A DNA stretch of 64,000 nt, from assembly GCA_963743015.1 (NCBI GenBank), contig CAVUOD010000018.1:1-64000 (forward strand), written 5' to 3'. Each line of letters starts with the position of its first letter. Positions within the stretch are counted from its first letter, which is position 1. This DNA is from CAVSRC01 sp963743015. Lineage in GTDB: Bacteria; Pseudomonadota; Alphaproteobacteria; Rhizobiales; Kaistiaceae. The translations under genes and the position numbers were made by a program. A model generated the notes under the pieces. It saw only the letters and a program-made list of their open reading frames with translations, was not told the origin of the DNA and made no database searches. Shown here in pieces: positions 8,765-16,755 of the stretch.

Positions 8765-9541
8765 TCAGCCTCCGAGCAGGCGGTCGGAAACCCGGTCCAG
8801 TGCCAGGCGAACGCTGTCGAACACTCGCGCCTCTTTCAACAAGGACAGGAACTGCTCGTTGTAGCCACCGGGCGTCGCATGATCGCGGGCGGCGTCGGCG
8901 AAACCGGTCGTGCCGGAGCCGAGCGATCCGGCGAGCGTGGCGAAGATCGACGCGACATAGCGTTGCGCATCCTCCGCCGGAACGGCGCGCGCGGCGAGCC
9001 ACCGGCTGATCGCATCGAGATAGGCGAAATGGGCCGCGACCGTCGATGAGGCCGCGGCCAGCGCATCGAACGCGCCTTCGTCATCGAGGCGAATGGCCGA
9101 ACCCAGCCGGTCGAACAGGGCCGATGCGTCCTCGTCCGGCGGATAGACCGGCGTCGGGCCTGCGCGCATGGCAACCGCGGGAAGAGGGATGGCGCGCGCC
9201 ACCTTGACGGCCGGTTTGACCAGCGCCCGGACCTTGGCGACCTGCAGGCCGGCCATCAGGCTGATGACCGTCTGGTCCTGTGAAAAGGCGAGACCGGCGA
9301 GCGCGTTCGCCGCATCCTGCGGCCGGACGGCAAGGATGACGGTTGCGGCGCCGTCGACGACCCCCTGATTGTCCGCGGCTACGCTGACATTCGCGTAACG
9401 TCCGGCGAGACCGGCCGCCTTGTCGGGATTGCGTGGCGACAGCAGGATCGACGGCGCATCGGAGAGCCCGTCGGACAATCCCTGGACAATGGCCGACGCG
9501 ATCGCGCCGACGCCAATGATGCCGTAGACCGCTTGCGCCAC
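8765..9541 (-). CDS. Pyrroline-5-carboxylate reductase-like protein
   Basis: The 258-residue protein opens with a Rossmann fold, YGIIGVGAIASAIVQGL, for NADPH. The middle has AVRPQDAANAL and SLMAGLQVAKVRAL, matching the ProC strand and helix after the nucleotide site. The C-terminal helical domain contains DHATPGGYNEQFL, where ProC enzymes have a SPGGTT motif that binds the ring of the substrate. That deviation suggests a ProC homologue acting on another imine or 2-oxo acid rather than the main proline enzyme. It lies 15 bases after the dnaN stop on the same strand. Confidence 0.72.
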   Translation of the reverse strand: MAQAVYGIIGVGAIASAIVQGLSDGLSDAPSILLSPRNPDKAAGLAGRYANVSVAADNQGVVDGAATVILAVRPQDAANALAGLAFSQDQTVISLMAGLQVAKVRALVKPAVKVARAIPLPAVAMRAGPTPVYPPDEDASALFDRLGSAIRLDDEGAFDALAAASSTVAAHFAYLDAISRWLAARAVPAEDAQRYVASIFATLAGSLGSGTTGFADAARDHATPGGYNEQFLSLLKEARVFDSVRLALDRVSDRLLGG

Positions 9542-9556
9542 CGCGTGTGTATGCCT

Positions 9557-10672
9557 CTAGACCCGCATGGGCATGAGGACGTAGAGCGCGTCAGCGGCGC
9601 CGTCGTCGAGGATCAGGGTGGGCGAGCCGGGATCGGCGAAGCGGAACTCGGCGGTGCCCGATTCGAGCTGATCGGTGACGTCGAGCAGATAGCGCGCGTT
9701 GAAGCCGATCTCCATGGCATCGCCGGGATAGTCGACACCGAGCTCTTCCACGGCGCTGCCCGAATCCGGATTGTTGACCGAGAGCACCATCTTGCCGTCG
9801 GAAAGACCAAGCTTCACGGCGCGGCCGCGCTCCGAGGAAATGGTCGAGACGCGGTCGACGGCGTCCTTGAACTCGTTGCGGTCGACCTTGAGCACCTTGT
9901 CGTTGCCCTGCGGGATGACGCGGGCGTAGTCCGGGAAGGTGCCGTCGATCAGCTTGGAGGTGAGGACGACATCGCCGATGGTGACGCGGATCTTGGTGTC
10001 GGAGAGCTCGATATCGGCAGCGGCGTCCGGCGCCTCGACCAGCTTCTGGATTTCGCCCACCGCCTTGCGCGGCACGATGACCCCGGCCATCTTTTCCGAG
10101 CCGGCCGGCGCCTCGAACTGCGACTGCGCCAGACGGTGGCCGTCGGTGGCGACCGCGCGCAGCATCGGCTTGCCGGCGACGGTGACCACATGCAGGTAGA
10201 TGCCGTTCAGGTAGTAGCGCGTCTCTTCGGTGGAGATGGCGAACTGGGTGCGGTCGATCAGCTTCTTCACGGCAGAAGCGGGGAGTGCGAAGCGCGTCGG
10301 GAACTCGCCGGTGGTGAGATCGGGAAAATCGGATTCGGGCAGCACCTGCAGGGTGAAGCGCGAGCGGCCCGATTTCAGGGCGAGCTGGGCGCCGTCGCCT
10401 GAATCGAGCGATACCTCGGCGCCGTCGGGAAGCTTGCGCACGATATCGTGCAGGATGTGCGCCGGAACCGTCGTCGCGCCGCCCTGATCGATCTCGGCGG
10501 GAACCGTCTCGGTGATTTCGAGGTCGAGATCGGTCGCCTTGAGCGTCAATTGGCCGCCATCGGCGCGCAACAGCACGTTGGACAGGATGGGAATCGTATT
10601 GCGCCGCTCGACAACACGATGAACGTGGCTGAGGGAACGGAGGAGATGCGATCGCTCGACGGTCGCGCGCAT
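9557..10672 (-). CDS. dnaN: DNA polymerase III beta sliding clamp
   Basis: The protein has 371 residues, the usual length, in three repeated clamp domains. It starts MRATVERSHLLRSLSHVHRVVERRNTIPILSN, the typical alphaproteobacterial beginning, and ends in LYVLMPMRV, the conserved C terminus that lines the peptide-binding pocket. The dimeric ring encircles DNA and tethers polymerase III, DNA ligase and repair enzymes. It lies 98 bases downstream of dnaA on the same strand, the classical dnaA-dnaN order. Confidence 0.98.
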   Translation of the reverse strand: MRATVERSHLLRSLSHVHRVVERRNTIPILSNVLLRADGGQLTLKATDLDLEITETVPAEIDQGGATTVPAHILHDIVRKLPDGAEVSLDSGDGAQLALKSGRSRFTLQVLPESDFPDLTTGEFPTRFALPASAVKKLIDRTQFAISTEETRYYLNGIYLHVVTVAGKPMLRAVATDGHRLAQSQFEAPAGSEKMAGVIVPRKAVGEIQKLVEAPDAAADIELSDTKIRVTIGDVVLTSKLIDGTFPDYARVIPQGNDKVLKVDRNEFKDAVDRVSTISSERGRAVKLGLSDGKMVLSVNNPDSGSAVEELGVDYPGDAMEIGFNARYLLDVTDQLESGTAEFRFADPGSPTLILDDGAADALYVLMPMRV

Positions 10673-10770
10673 GAGATCAGGCCTTCAAGGGTCAGCCGGC
10701 AGACAACGCGCCGGGTATGGCAAGGGTGGCGCGGACACGACGGATAAGCAAGAGGCTAGAGCCTCCTGCC

Positions 10771-12216
10771 TCATTCGTCGATCATCCGCTTGAGCAGCTC
10801 GATTTCGTCGGCGAGCGTCATGTCGCCCTCGATCAGCCCCTCGATCTTGCGCACGGCGTGGAGCACCGTGGTGTGATCACGGCCGCCGAAGCGCCGGCCG
10901 ATCTCGGGCAGCGAGCGCGGGGTGAGCACCTTGGCGAGATACATGGCGATCTGTCGGGGGCGCACAATGGTACGCGTGCGCCGGCTCGACAGAAGGTCCG
11001 CCTTGGAAACGTTGTAGTGGCGCGCGACGACGCGCTGGATGTCCTCGATCTTGACCCGGCGCGGCTCGCGCTGGCCGACGAGGTCACGCAGCGTGATTTC
11101 GGCCGAGGCGATGGTCACCGGCTGGCGGGTGAACTGCCACTGGGCGACCAGGCGATTGAGCGCGCCTTCCAGGTCGCGGCCATTGGTGGTGACCGACTGG
11201 GCGACGTATTCCAGCACGATATCGGGGATGTCGAGCCCGGGGTTCTGCACCTGGGCGGCCACGTAGCGCGCATGAACGATGTCGCGGCGGAGCTGCGTGT
11301 CGGGCGCGCCGATCTCGAAGGCGATGCCGCCGCCGAGACGCGAGCGCACGCGGTCGTCGAGGCTCTCGAGGTCCGCCGGCGGCCGGTCGGCGGCAACCAC
11401 GACCTGACGGGCGCCGTCGATCAGCGTGTTGAGCATGTGGCAGAACTCCTGCTGCACGGTCTTGCCCTGCAGGAACTGCATATCGTCAATGAGCAGCAGG
11501 TCGATATCGCGTAGCGCTTCCTTGAAGGAAATCGCCGACTGGCTCTTCAGCGCCGCCACGAAGCGGAACATGAAGTGCTCGGCCGTGAGGTAGAGCACCT
11601 TCCAGCCCGGCTGGGCGAGCCGCGCGGCACGCGTGGTCGCCTGCAGGATGTGCGTCTTGCCGCGGCCGACGCCGGAATGGATGTAGAGCGGGTTGAACTG
11701 GGCCGGTTTGCCCGGTGCGGCCTCGACCACCGATTTGGCGGCGGCAAAGGCGAGGCGATTGGCTGCCCCCTCGCAGAAGGTGTCGAAGGTGTAGCGCGGC
11801 TCGACCGGCGAGCCGGCAAGGATGTTGTCGCCGGCGGCAGCGCGGCGCGGTGCGGCTGCAACAGGCGCGGCAGCAACGGGCGCGGCGGGAGCCGGAGCCG
11901 GCCGGACCTCGGCCGGTGTTTCGCGGGTCTCCGTCTTGACCTGGACCTTGGGCCGCGCAGCGCTGCGCACAAGGATCTCGACACGCGCCACGCTTGGGCA
12001 TTCGGCCTGCCACAAGGCGAGCAGGCGGTCTTCATAATGCGAGGTGATCCATGCCTTGAGGAAGCGCGTCGGCAACGACAGGTAGACGGTGCTGGCGTCG
12101 GCCTCTTCGAACGTCGCCCGGGCGAACCAGCTGTTGAAGATGTCCTCCCCCAGTTCGGCCCGCAGGCGCTGCTTGACACGCGACCACTGTTCGACGTTCG
12201 GCAGCGGCGTGGCCAT
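10771..12216 (-). CDS. dnaA: Chromosomal replication initiator DnaA
   Basis: From the ATG at 12216 the protein has 481 residues: domain I (WSRVKQRLRAELGEDIFNSWF), an Ala/Pro-rich linker, the AAA+ domain with Walker A GVGRGKTH and Walker B LLLIDDMQFLQGK, and the DNA-binding domain with GGRDHTTVLHAVRKIE. AGGAGGGG sits six bases before this ATG. A longer frame is also possible: GTG codons at 12333 and 12345, the latter behind CGGAGGG, would add 39 or 43 residues and overlap the rhodanese gene. The shorter start fits DnaA domain I best. It opens the origin and also regulates transcription. Confidence 0.97.
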   Translation of the reverse strand: MATPLPNVEQWSRVKQRLRAELGEDIFNSWFARATFEEADASTVYLSLPTRFLKAWITSHYEDRLLALWQAECPSVARVEILVRSAARPKVQVKTETRETPAEVRPAPAPAAPVAAAPVAAAPRRAAAGDNILAGSPVEPRYTFDTFCEGAANRLAFAAAKSVVEAAPGKPAQFNPLYIHSGVGRGKTHILQATTRAARLAQPGWKVLYLTAEHFMFRFVAALKSQSAISFKEALRDIDLLLIDDMQFLQGKTVQQEFCHMLNTLIDGARQVVVAADRPPADLESLDDRVRSRLGGGIAFEIGAPDTQLRRDIVHARYVAAQVQNPGLDIPDIVLEYVAQSVTTNGRDLEGALNRLVAQWQFTRQPVTIASAEITLRDLVGQREPRRVKIEDIQRVVARHYNVSKADLLSSRRTRTIVRPRQIAMYLAKVLTPRSLPEIGRRFGGRDHTTVLHAVRKIEGLIEGDMTLADEIELLKRMIDE

Positions 12217-12329
12217 GCGTGTCCCCTCCTGATTGCGGCCTGCCGCCTGCGGCTGGCCGGATTCTCCCATCACCGTCGGATGACCGGCAGCGCCTGCAGC
12301 AGTGTCCGCCGCCTGAACCCATTCCGTGC

Positions 12330-12770
12330 TCACGATTGCACCCACGGTAGACCCTCCGCTTTCCAGCTTCCGGACGTGGCGCGGTGTCGGTTCGCGTCGA
12401 GCGCCCCCTCGAAGCCCTGTTCGATATTGTAGGCACGCCGGTAGCCGACGGCCGTGGCGATAATTGCCGCGCTGCGGCTGCGGGCTCCCGAACGGCACAG
12501 GAAATAAAGCGGCGCGTCGGGGCCGATCTCGGCCTCCGCCAGTGCTGCCCTCAGCCGCCCGGCGAAATCCGGAACCCGTGCACCGGAGGGAAACTCGTCC
12601 CAGGCAACGAGCAGCGGCGCCTTGCCGATCGCGGTCAGCGTCGGCAGGCCGACAAAGGCCCATTCCGCCGCCGTGCGCACGTCGATCAGTGTCGCGTCCG
12701 CCGTTGTCTGGAGATCGCGCCAGGCGTCCACAGCGCTGACGTCCCCCCCATAGCTCTCGGTTTCAGACAT
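12330..12770 (-). CDS. Rhodanese-like domain protein
   Basis: This single rhodanese domain protein has 146 residues. LIDVRTAAEWAFVGLP is the first conserved region, and LYFLCRSGARSRSAA is the active-site loop with its catalytic cysteine. Such proteins carry persulphide sulphur or act as thiol sensors. It is directly upstream of dnaA, and its TGA at 12330 overlaps possible GTG starts for dnaA, so the two genes are probably co-transcribed. A link to initiation control is not established. Confidence 0.88.
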   Translation of the reverse strand: MSETESYGGDVSAVDAWRDLQTTADATLIDVRTAAEWAFVGLPTLTAIGKAPLLVAWDEFPSGARVPDFAGRLRAALAEAEIGPDAPLYFLCRSGARSRSAAIIATAVGYRRAYNIEQGFEGALDANRHRATSGSWKAEGLPWVQS

Positions 12771-13354
12771 ACGCCATCCCTCACGCGCGCCTTGGACCCA
12801 CGGCGCGTCGTTGTTTAGCTAAATTGTGAGGTTACAAGCGCAGCGCCTCAGATAGAAGTGCCGCTACAATTACTCAAATAACGCTTACTTGGAAAAGCAG
12901 ACTACAAGTCCAGACACTGGACAGCCGTCTACGTTTTTTGAGCGATTATTTCTAATCATTTATTCAGCCCCGCCGCATGCTAATTCTACACTCGGAAACA
13001 CTGCCCATGTGTCCCGATTGCTTCAGGAACCTATAGCACCCTGATCGGCGACCGCAATCGAAAAACCGGCCTTCCCGGCCGGCTTGGCGCTGCCGACCCT
13101 CACCAGGGACTCCGCCCCCAGCCATAAGCCGTTGATTCAATTTTTCGAGTCCGCGGCCTGCGGCGAAGCATAGCAGCCTCATGTTTTTTTCGCCGAGGTC
13201 GCCAGCCCGCCGGCGATTCCGCCAAGGGCACCGGGCGATTGCCGCTACTTGCCGGCATGGTGTTGAATCCGAAGGGAAATGGCTAACAAACCGCAAACGC
13301 CGATATTGCCTGCGACAAACCTTCCCGTGACACTTCAACGCATTAGCCACCGAA
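12771..13354. other. rpsT to rhodanese-dnaA gap, candidate replication origin
   Basis: About 580 bases carry no convincing gene. The half nearest dnaA (12,810-12,990) is much richer in A and T than its surroundings, with a 10-bp palindrome TTTAGCTAAA at 12814-12823 and an AT tract TTATTTCTAATCATTTATT near 12946. That resembles a duplex-unwinding element beside dnaA. No perfect TTATCCACA DnaA box was found by eye on either strand. The half nearest rpsT contains a terminator-like hairpin at 13061 and may encode a small RNA. Confidence 0.35.
13061..13083 (-). terminator. Rho-independent terminator, orphan, minus strand
   Basis: On the minus strand GCCGGCC, GGGAA, GGCCGGT is followed by a run of four or five T. 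This makes a 6 to 7 bp GC stem with a U tail. No gene lies immediately upstream, because rpsT already has its own terminator at 13357, so it probably ends an unannotated minus-strand transcript. Confidence 0.6.
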
Positions 13355-13356
13355 TG

Positions 13357-13380
13357 AAAAGCCCGGCACATGGCCGGGCT
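13357..13380 (-). terminator. rpsT terminator
   Basis: A perfect 8-bp stem, AGCCCGGC and GCCGGGCT with a five-base loop, is followed by TTTT on the minus strand. It begins 29 bases after the rpsT stop codon. Confidence 0.85.
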
Positions 13381-13408
13381 CGGATATGCGTCGAGAGAGG
13401 GCGCCGGA

Positions 13409-13675
13409 TCAGCCAGCCAGCGCCTTCACCTTCTTCACCAGACGCGCGACCTTGCGCGAGGCCGTGTGCCGGTGGAGAACGCCCTTGGAGGCAGCGCGCA
13501 TCAGCTCGGGCTCGGCAGCCTTGAGCGCAGCGGCAGCGGCGGTCTTGTCGCCGGCGGCAACTGCCTCGTCCACCTTGCGGACGAAGGTGCGCACGCGGCT
13601 GATCCGCGCCGTGTTGATTTCCGTGCGCCGGACGATCTTGCGGGTGGCCTTCTTGGCCGACCTTGTATTGGCCAT
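13409..13675 (-). CDS. rpsT: 30S ribosomal protein S20
   Basis: The protein has 88 residues, which is normal. It begins MANTRSAKKATRKIVRRTEIN and ends RKVARLVKKVKALAG, the basic three-helix bundle that binds 16S rRNA early in 30S assembly. A minus-strand terminator follows at 13357. In alphaproteobacteria rpsT often neighbours dnaA, as it does here. Confidence 0.97.
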   Translation of the reverse strand: MANTRSAKKATRKIVRRTEINTARISRVRTFVRKVDEAVAAGDKTAAAAALKAAEPELMRAASKGVLHRHTASRKVARLVKKVKALAG

Positions 13676-13791
13676 CTGCTAGAGCCTTGTCGAAAACGAA
13701 AAGCGGCGGCGGGGAGCCCGCCGCACGTGGGTTGGCGTGGCTTATAGTCGGCGGTTCCCGGCCGGTCAATGGCCCAAGAAACGCTCGGACA

Positions 13792-14565
13792 TCAGCGGTT
13801 CCTGAACTGGGGCGAGCGCTTCTCGACGAAGGCGGCCATGCCCTCCTTCTGGTCCTCGGTGGCGAACATGGCGTGGAAGGTGCGCCGTTCGAACAGCAGC
13901 CCTTCCGACAGCGGCGCCTCGAAGGCGCGGGAAACCGCCTCCTTGGCCATCATGACGATCGGCTGGGAATAGTCGGCGATCTTGCGGGCGACGGCCAGCG
14001 CCTCCTGCATCAGGTCGCCGGCCTTGACCAGCCGCGCCACCAGGCCGGCGCGCTCGGCCTCGGCCGCATCCATCATGCGCCCGGTGAGGATGAGGTCCAT
14101 CGCCTTGGCCTTGCCGATCGCCCGCGGCAGGCGCTGGGTACCGCCCATGCCGGGCATGATGCCGAGCGAGATCTCGGGCTGACCGAATTTGGCGGTGTCG
14201 GCGGCAATCACGATGTCGCACATCAAGGCGAGCTCGCAGCCGCCGCCGAGGCAATAGCCGGCAACCGCGGCGATGACCGGCTTGCGGCAGCGCGCCACCC
14301 GCTCGAGGGCGGCCGCGTGGTTCTTCAGATAGGCCTCGATATGGGTGAGTTCGGCCATTTCCTTGATGTCGGCGCCGGCGGCAAAGGCCTTTTCCGAGCC
14401 GGTGATGATGATGGCGCCGACCTTGGCATCGACCTCGAAGGCGTCGAGCGCCCGGCCGAGCTCGGCAATCAGTTGCGCATTGAGCGCGTTCAGCGCCTGC
14501 GGCCGGTCGAGCCGGATGACGGCGGCACCGTCGTGCGTCTCGGTGGTGATGCATTGATAGGCCAT
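13792..14565 (-). CDS. Enoyl-CoA hydratase
   Basis: The protein has 257 residues, starting MAYQCITTETHDGAAVIRL. AFAAGADIKEM is the first oxyanion-hole segment, and IAAVAGYCLGGGCELALMCD carries the second oxyanion glycine and the first catalytic glutamate. AKFGQPEISLGIMPGMGGTQRL carries the second glutamate of the hydratase pair. It adds water to trans-2-enoyl-CoA in beta-oxidation, as in FadB1x/PaaF-type crotonases. It lies 10 bases downstream of mutM on the same strand. The short-chain type is the most likely specificity. Confidence 0.92.
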   Translation of the reverse strand: MAYQCITTETHDGAAVIRLDRPQALNALNAQLIAELGRALDAFEVDAKVGAIIITGSEKAFAAGADIKEMAELTHIEAYLKNHAAALERVARCRKPVIAAVAGYCLGGGCELALMCDIVIAADTAKFGQPEISLGIMPGMGGTQRLPRAIGKAKAMDLILTGRMMDAAEAERAGLVARLVKAGDLMQEALAVARKIADYSQPIVMMAKEAVSRAFEAPLSEGLLFERRTFHAMFATEDQKEGMAAFVEKRSPQFRNR

Positions 14566-14575
14566 GGTTGCCCCC

Positions 14576-15451
14576 TCAGCGCTGGCAGACCGGACAATAG
14601 AATGTCGACCGGCCGGAATGGATCTTCCGGCGGATGATGCCCTTGCCCCGCGGGCAGGGCTCGCCTTCGCGATCATAGACCGCGAAGGCGTGCTGGAACT
14701 CGCCGAGTTCGCCGGTGGCGCGGATATGATCGCGCAGCGACGAGCCGCCGGCTTCGATCGCGTCGTTCAGCACATCACGGATGGCGGTCGCCAGCCGTTC
14801 GGCTGCCGCCGTCGGCCTGCCGCTCTTCGTCGCCAGCGTTCCGGCCTTGCGGTCCGGCGACAGGCGCGCCCGCCACAGCGCCTCGCAGACATAGATATTG
14901 CCGAGGCCGGCGATCAGGCGCTGATCCATGAGCGCCGCCTTGAGCGGTGCGCTCCGTCCGGCCATGAGCCGGGCGAGCGCGGCACCGGAGAGCGCGTTGC
15001 CGAGCGGCTCGATGCCGACCGCCCTGAAATGCTTCGACTGGTCGAGCCCGGCGCGCGGCACCAGGTCCATGAGACCGAAGCGGCGCGGATCGTTGAAGAC
15101 CACGCGCACGCCGGACGACATATGAAAGACGACATGGTCATGGGCGCCGCGCTTGGCAGTCGCACGATAATACGCGCCCTGGGTGGCGGACGTGCCGTCG
15201 GCCTCGATGCGGAAGGAGCCGGACATGCCGAGATGCATGACCACCACCATGCCGTCGTCGAGATCGGCCAGCAGGTATTTCGCGCGCCGGCCGAGGGCGA
15301 CGACCCGCCGGCCGGTGAGCCGCTGGGCGAAGCGGGCGGGAAAGGGAATGCGCAGATCCGGCCGGCGCTGCTCCACCTTGAGAAAGCTGGCGCCCTCCAT
15401 GACGGGAGCCAAGCCGCGGCGGACCGTCTCGACTTCGGGCAGTTCGGGCAT
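14576..15451 (-). CDS. mutM: Formamidopyrimidine-DNA glycosylase, atypical zinc site
   Basis: The protein has 291 residues and begins MPELPEVETVRRGL, providing the catalytic Pro2 and Glu3. RRAKYLLADLDDG contains the conserved lysine, and GIGNIYVCE-type residues (AGLGNIYVCEALWRARL) form the helix-two-turn-helix. It removes 8-oxoguanine and nicks DNA. The C-terminal zinc finger should be C-x2-C ... C-x2-C; here the first pair reads C-P-R-G, so one ligand is glycine (codon GGC), while the second pair, YCPVCQR, is complete. Its ATG overlaps the stop of the VOC gene by one base. Confidence 0.94.
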   Translation of the reverse strand: MPELPEVETVRRGLAPVMEGASFLKVEQRRPDLRIPFPARFAQRLTGRRVVALGRRAKYLLADLDDGMVVVMHLGMSGSFRIEADGTSATQGAYYRATAKRGAHDHVVFHMSSGVRVVFNDPRRFGLMDLVPRAGLDQSKHFRAVGIEPLGNALSGAALARLMAGRSAPLKAALMDQRLIAGLGNIYVCEALWRARLSPDRKAGTLATKSGRPTAAAERLATAIRDVLNDAIEAGGSSLRDHIRATGELGEFQHAFAVYDREGEPCPRGKGIIRRKIHSGRSTFYCPVCQR

Positions 15452-15849
15452 CAGTCGGCCGCGTCGGCGGGGCCGGCCTGCCCGGTCGGCTCCGAGAAGA
15501 CGATGCGGTTGCTGAACGGATCGATCACCGTCAACTCGGTCGAGCCCCAGTCGCGCACCTCGAGACCCGGCCGGTTGTGGCGGTACTTCTTGTCGTTCAG
15601 TTCGCGATGGAGGGCGCGGACGCCGGCGGTGGCGACGAAGACGACCGATCCCGGCGTGCCATCGCCATGATGCTCGCTGAGCCGCAGCGTGAGCCCGTCG
15701 CGCGAGACCTGCATGTAGACCGGCGCACCCGGCTCGAAGCGGTGCTCCCAGTCGACGCTGAAGCCGAGGAAACCGACGTAGAATTCCAACGCCTTGTCGA
15801 GCGCATAGATGCGCAAGACGGGTATTGTCCGCTCGAACGCGGTTTTCAT
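15451..15849 (-). CDS. VOC/glyoxalase-superfamily protein
   Basis: Read from MKTAFERTIPVLRIYALDKA at 15849, the protein has 132 residues, the size of one VOC (betaalphabetabetabeta) pair. FYVGFLGFSVDWEHRFEPGAPVYMQVSRDG and the closing LTVIDPFSNRIVFSE are typical of glyoxalase/bleomycin-resistance relatives. HRE, with the metal residues not certain, prevents assigning a substrate. It is translationally coupled to mutM (TGATG) and transcribed divergently from ubiE. Confidence 0.82.
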   Translation of the reverse strand: MKTAFERTIPVLRIYALDKALEFYVGFLGFSVDWEHRFEPGAPVYMQVSRDGLTLRLSEHHGDGTPGSVVFVATAGVRALHRELNDKKYRHNRPGLEVRDWGSTELTVIDPFSNRIVFSEPTGQAGPADAAD

Positions 15850-15957
15850 GGCAAGGCCCTTTGCGGCGCGACCGCACTCGGTTAACCCATGCGGGCGCAC
15901 CTTTGTAGCGGCGTACGGCCGGGCGCGCTATCGTCCGCGCCGATCGGAGAACAGACC

Positions 15958-16749
15958 ATGCAGGAGCATCCCGGCGCGGCAGCGCCCAAAGGGCAGGAAG
16001 ACCGGACTTCCTTCGGTTTCCGCGAGGTCAAGACCGCCGACAAGCAGAAGCTGGTCGACGACGTCTTTGATGCGGTCGCCGGCCGCTACGACCTGATGAA
16101 CGACCTGATGTCGGGCGGCGTCCACCGCCTGTGGAAGGACGCCTTCGTCACCTGGCTCGCCCCGCCGCGCCGCTCGTCAGTGCCCTTCCGCGTGCTCGAC
16201 ATGGCCGGCGGCACCGGCGACATCGCCTTCCGCATCGCCGGCCGCTCGGAATCGGCGCTGGTGACGGTCTCCGACATCAATACCGAGATGCTGGCGGTGG
16301 GGAAGAAGCGCGCCGAGGGGCGCCGCTATGCCGACCGGCTGAGCTTCGTCGCGGCGAATGCGGAGGAACTGACGCCCTTCGATGACGGCAGCTACGACGC
16401 GGTCACCATCGCCTTCGGCATCCGCAACGTGCCGCGCATCGCCAAGGCCCTGGAACAGGCCTTCCGCGTGCTGAAACCCGGCGGCCGCTTCATGTGCCTG
16501 GAATTTTCGGCTGTCGACGTGGCCGGGCTCGACCGGCTCTACGACCTGTTCTCCTTCAAGGTCATCCCGGTGATCGGCGATGTCATCGTCGGCGACGGCG
16601 AGCCTTATCGCTATCTGGTCGAATCGATCCGGCGCTTCCCCAATCAGGCGCGTTTTGCCGCCATGATCGAGGATGCCGGCTTTGCCCGCGTGAGCGTGCG
16701 CAACCTGTCGGGCGGGATCGCCGCCATGCATTCCGGCTGGAAGATCTGA
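15958..16749 (+). CDS. ubiE: Demethylmenaquinone/ubiquinone C-methyltransferase
   Basis: The protein has 263 residues, starting at MQEHPGAAAP. RVLDMAGGTGDIAFRI is the SAM-binding motif I at about residue 80. FGFREV and NDLMSGGVHRLWKDAFV are UbiE signatures, and FGIRNVPRIAKAL with RVLKPGGRFMCLEFS completes the methyltransferase. It methylates the 2-polyprenyl benzoquinol ring in ubiquinone synthesis. ubiB follows after six bases, so the two form a ubiquinone operon, divergent from the VOC-mutM operon. Confidence 0.96.
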   Translation: MQEHPGAAAPKGQEDRTSFGFREVKTADKQKLVDDVFDAVAGRYDLMNDLMSGGVHRLWKDAFVTWLAPPRRSSVPFRVLDMAGGTGDIAFRIAGRSESALVTVSDINTEMLAVGKKRAEGRRYADRLSFVAANAEELTPFDDGSYDAVTIAFGIRNVPRIAKALEQAFRVLKPGGRFMCLEFSAVDVAGLDRLYDLFSFKVIPVIGDVIVGDGEPYRYLVESIRRFPNQARFAAMIEDAGFARVSVRNLSGGIAAMHSGWKI

Positions 16750-16755
16750 GAGCCG

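Noticed and set aside
12964..13371. Minus-strand frame of 135 codons in the rpsT-dnaA gap
   Set aside because: It crosses both terminator hairpins and has no recognisable domain; a non-coding RNA is the better reading.
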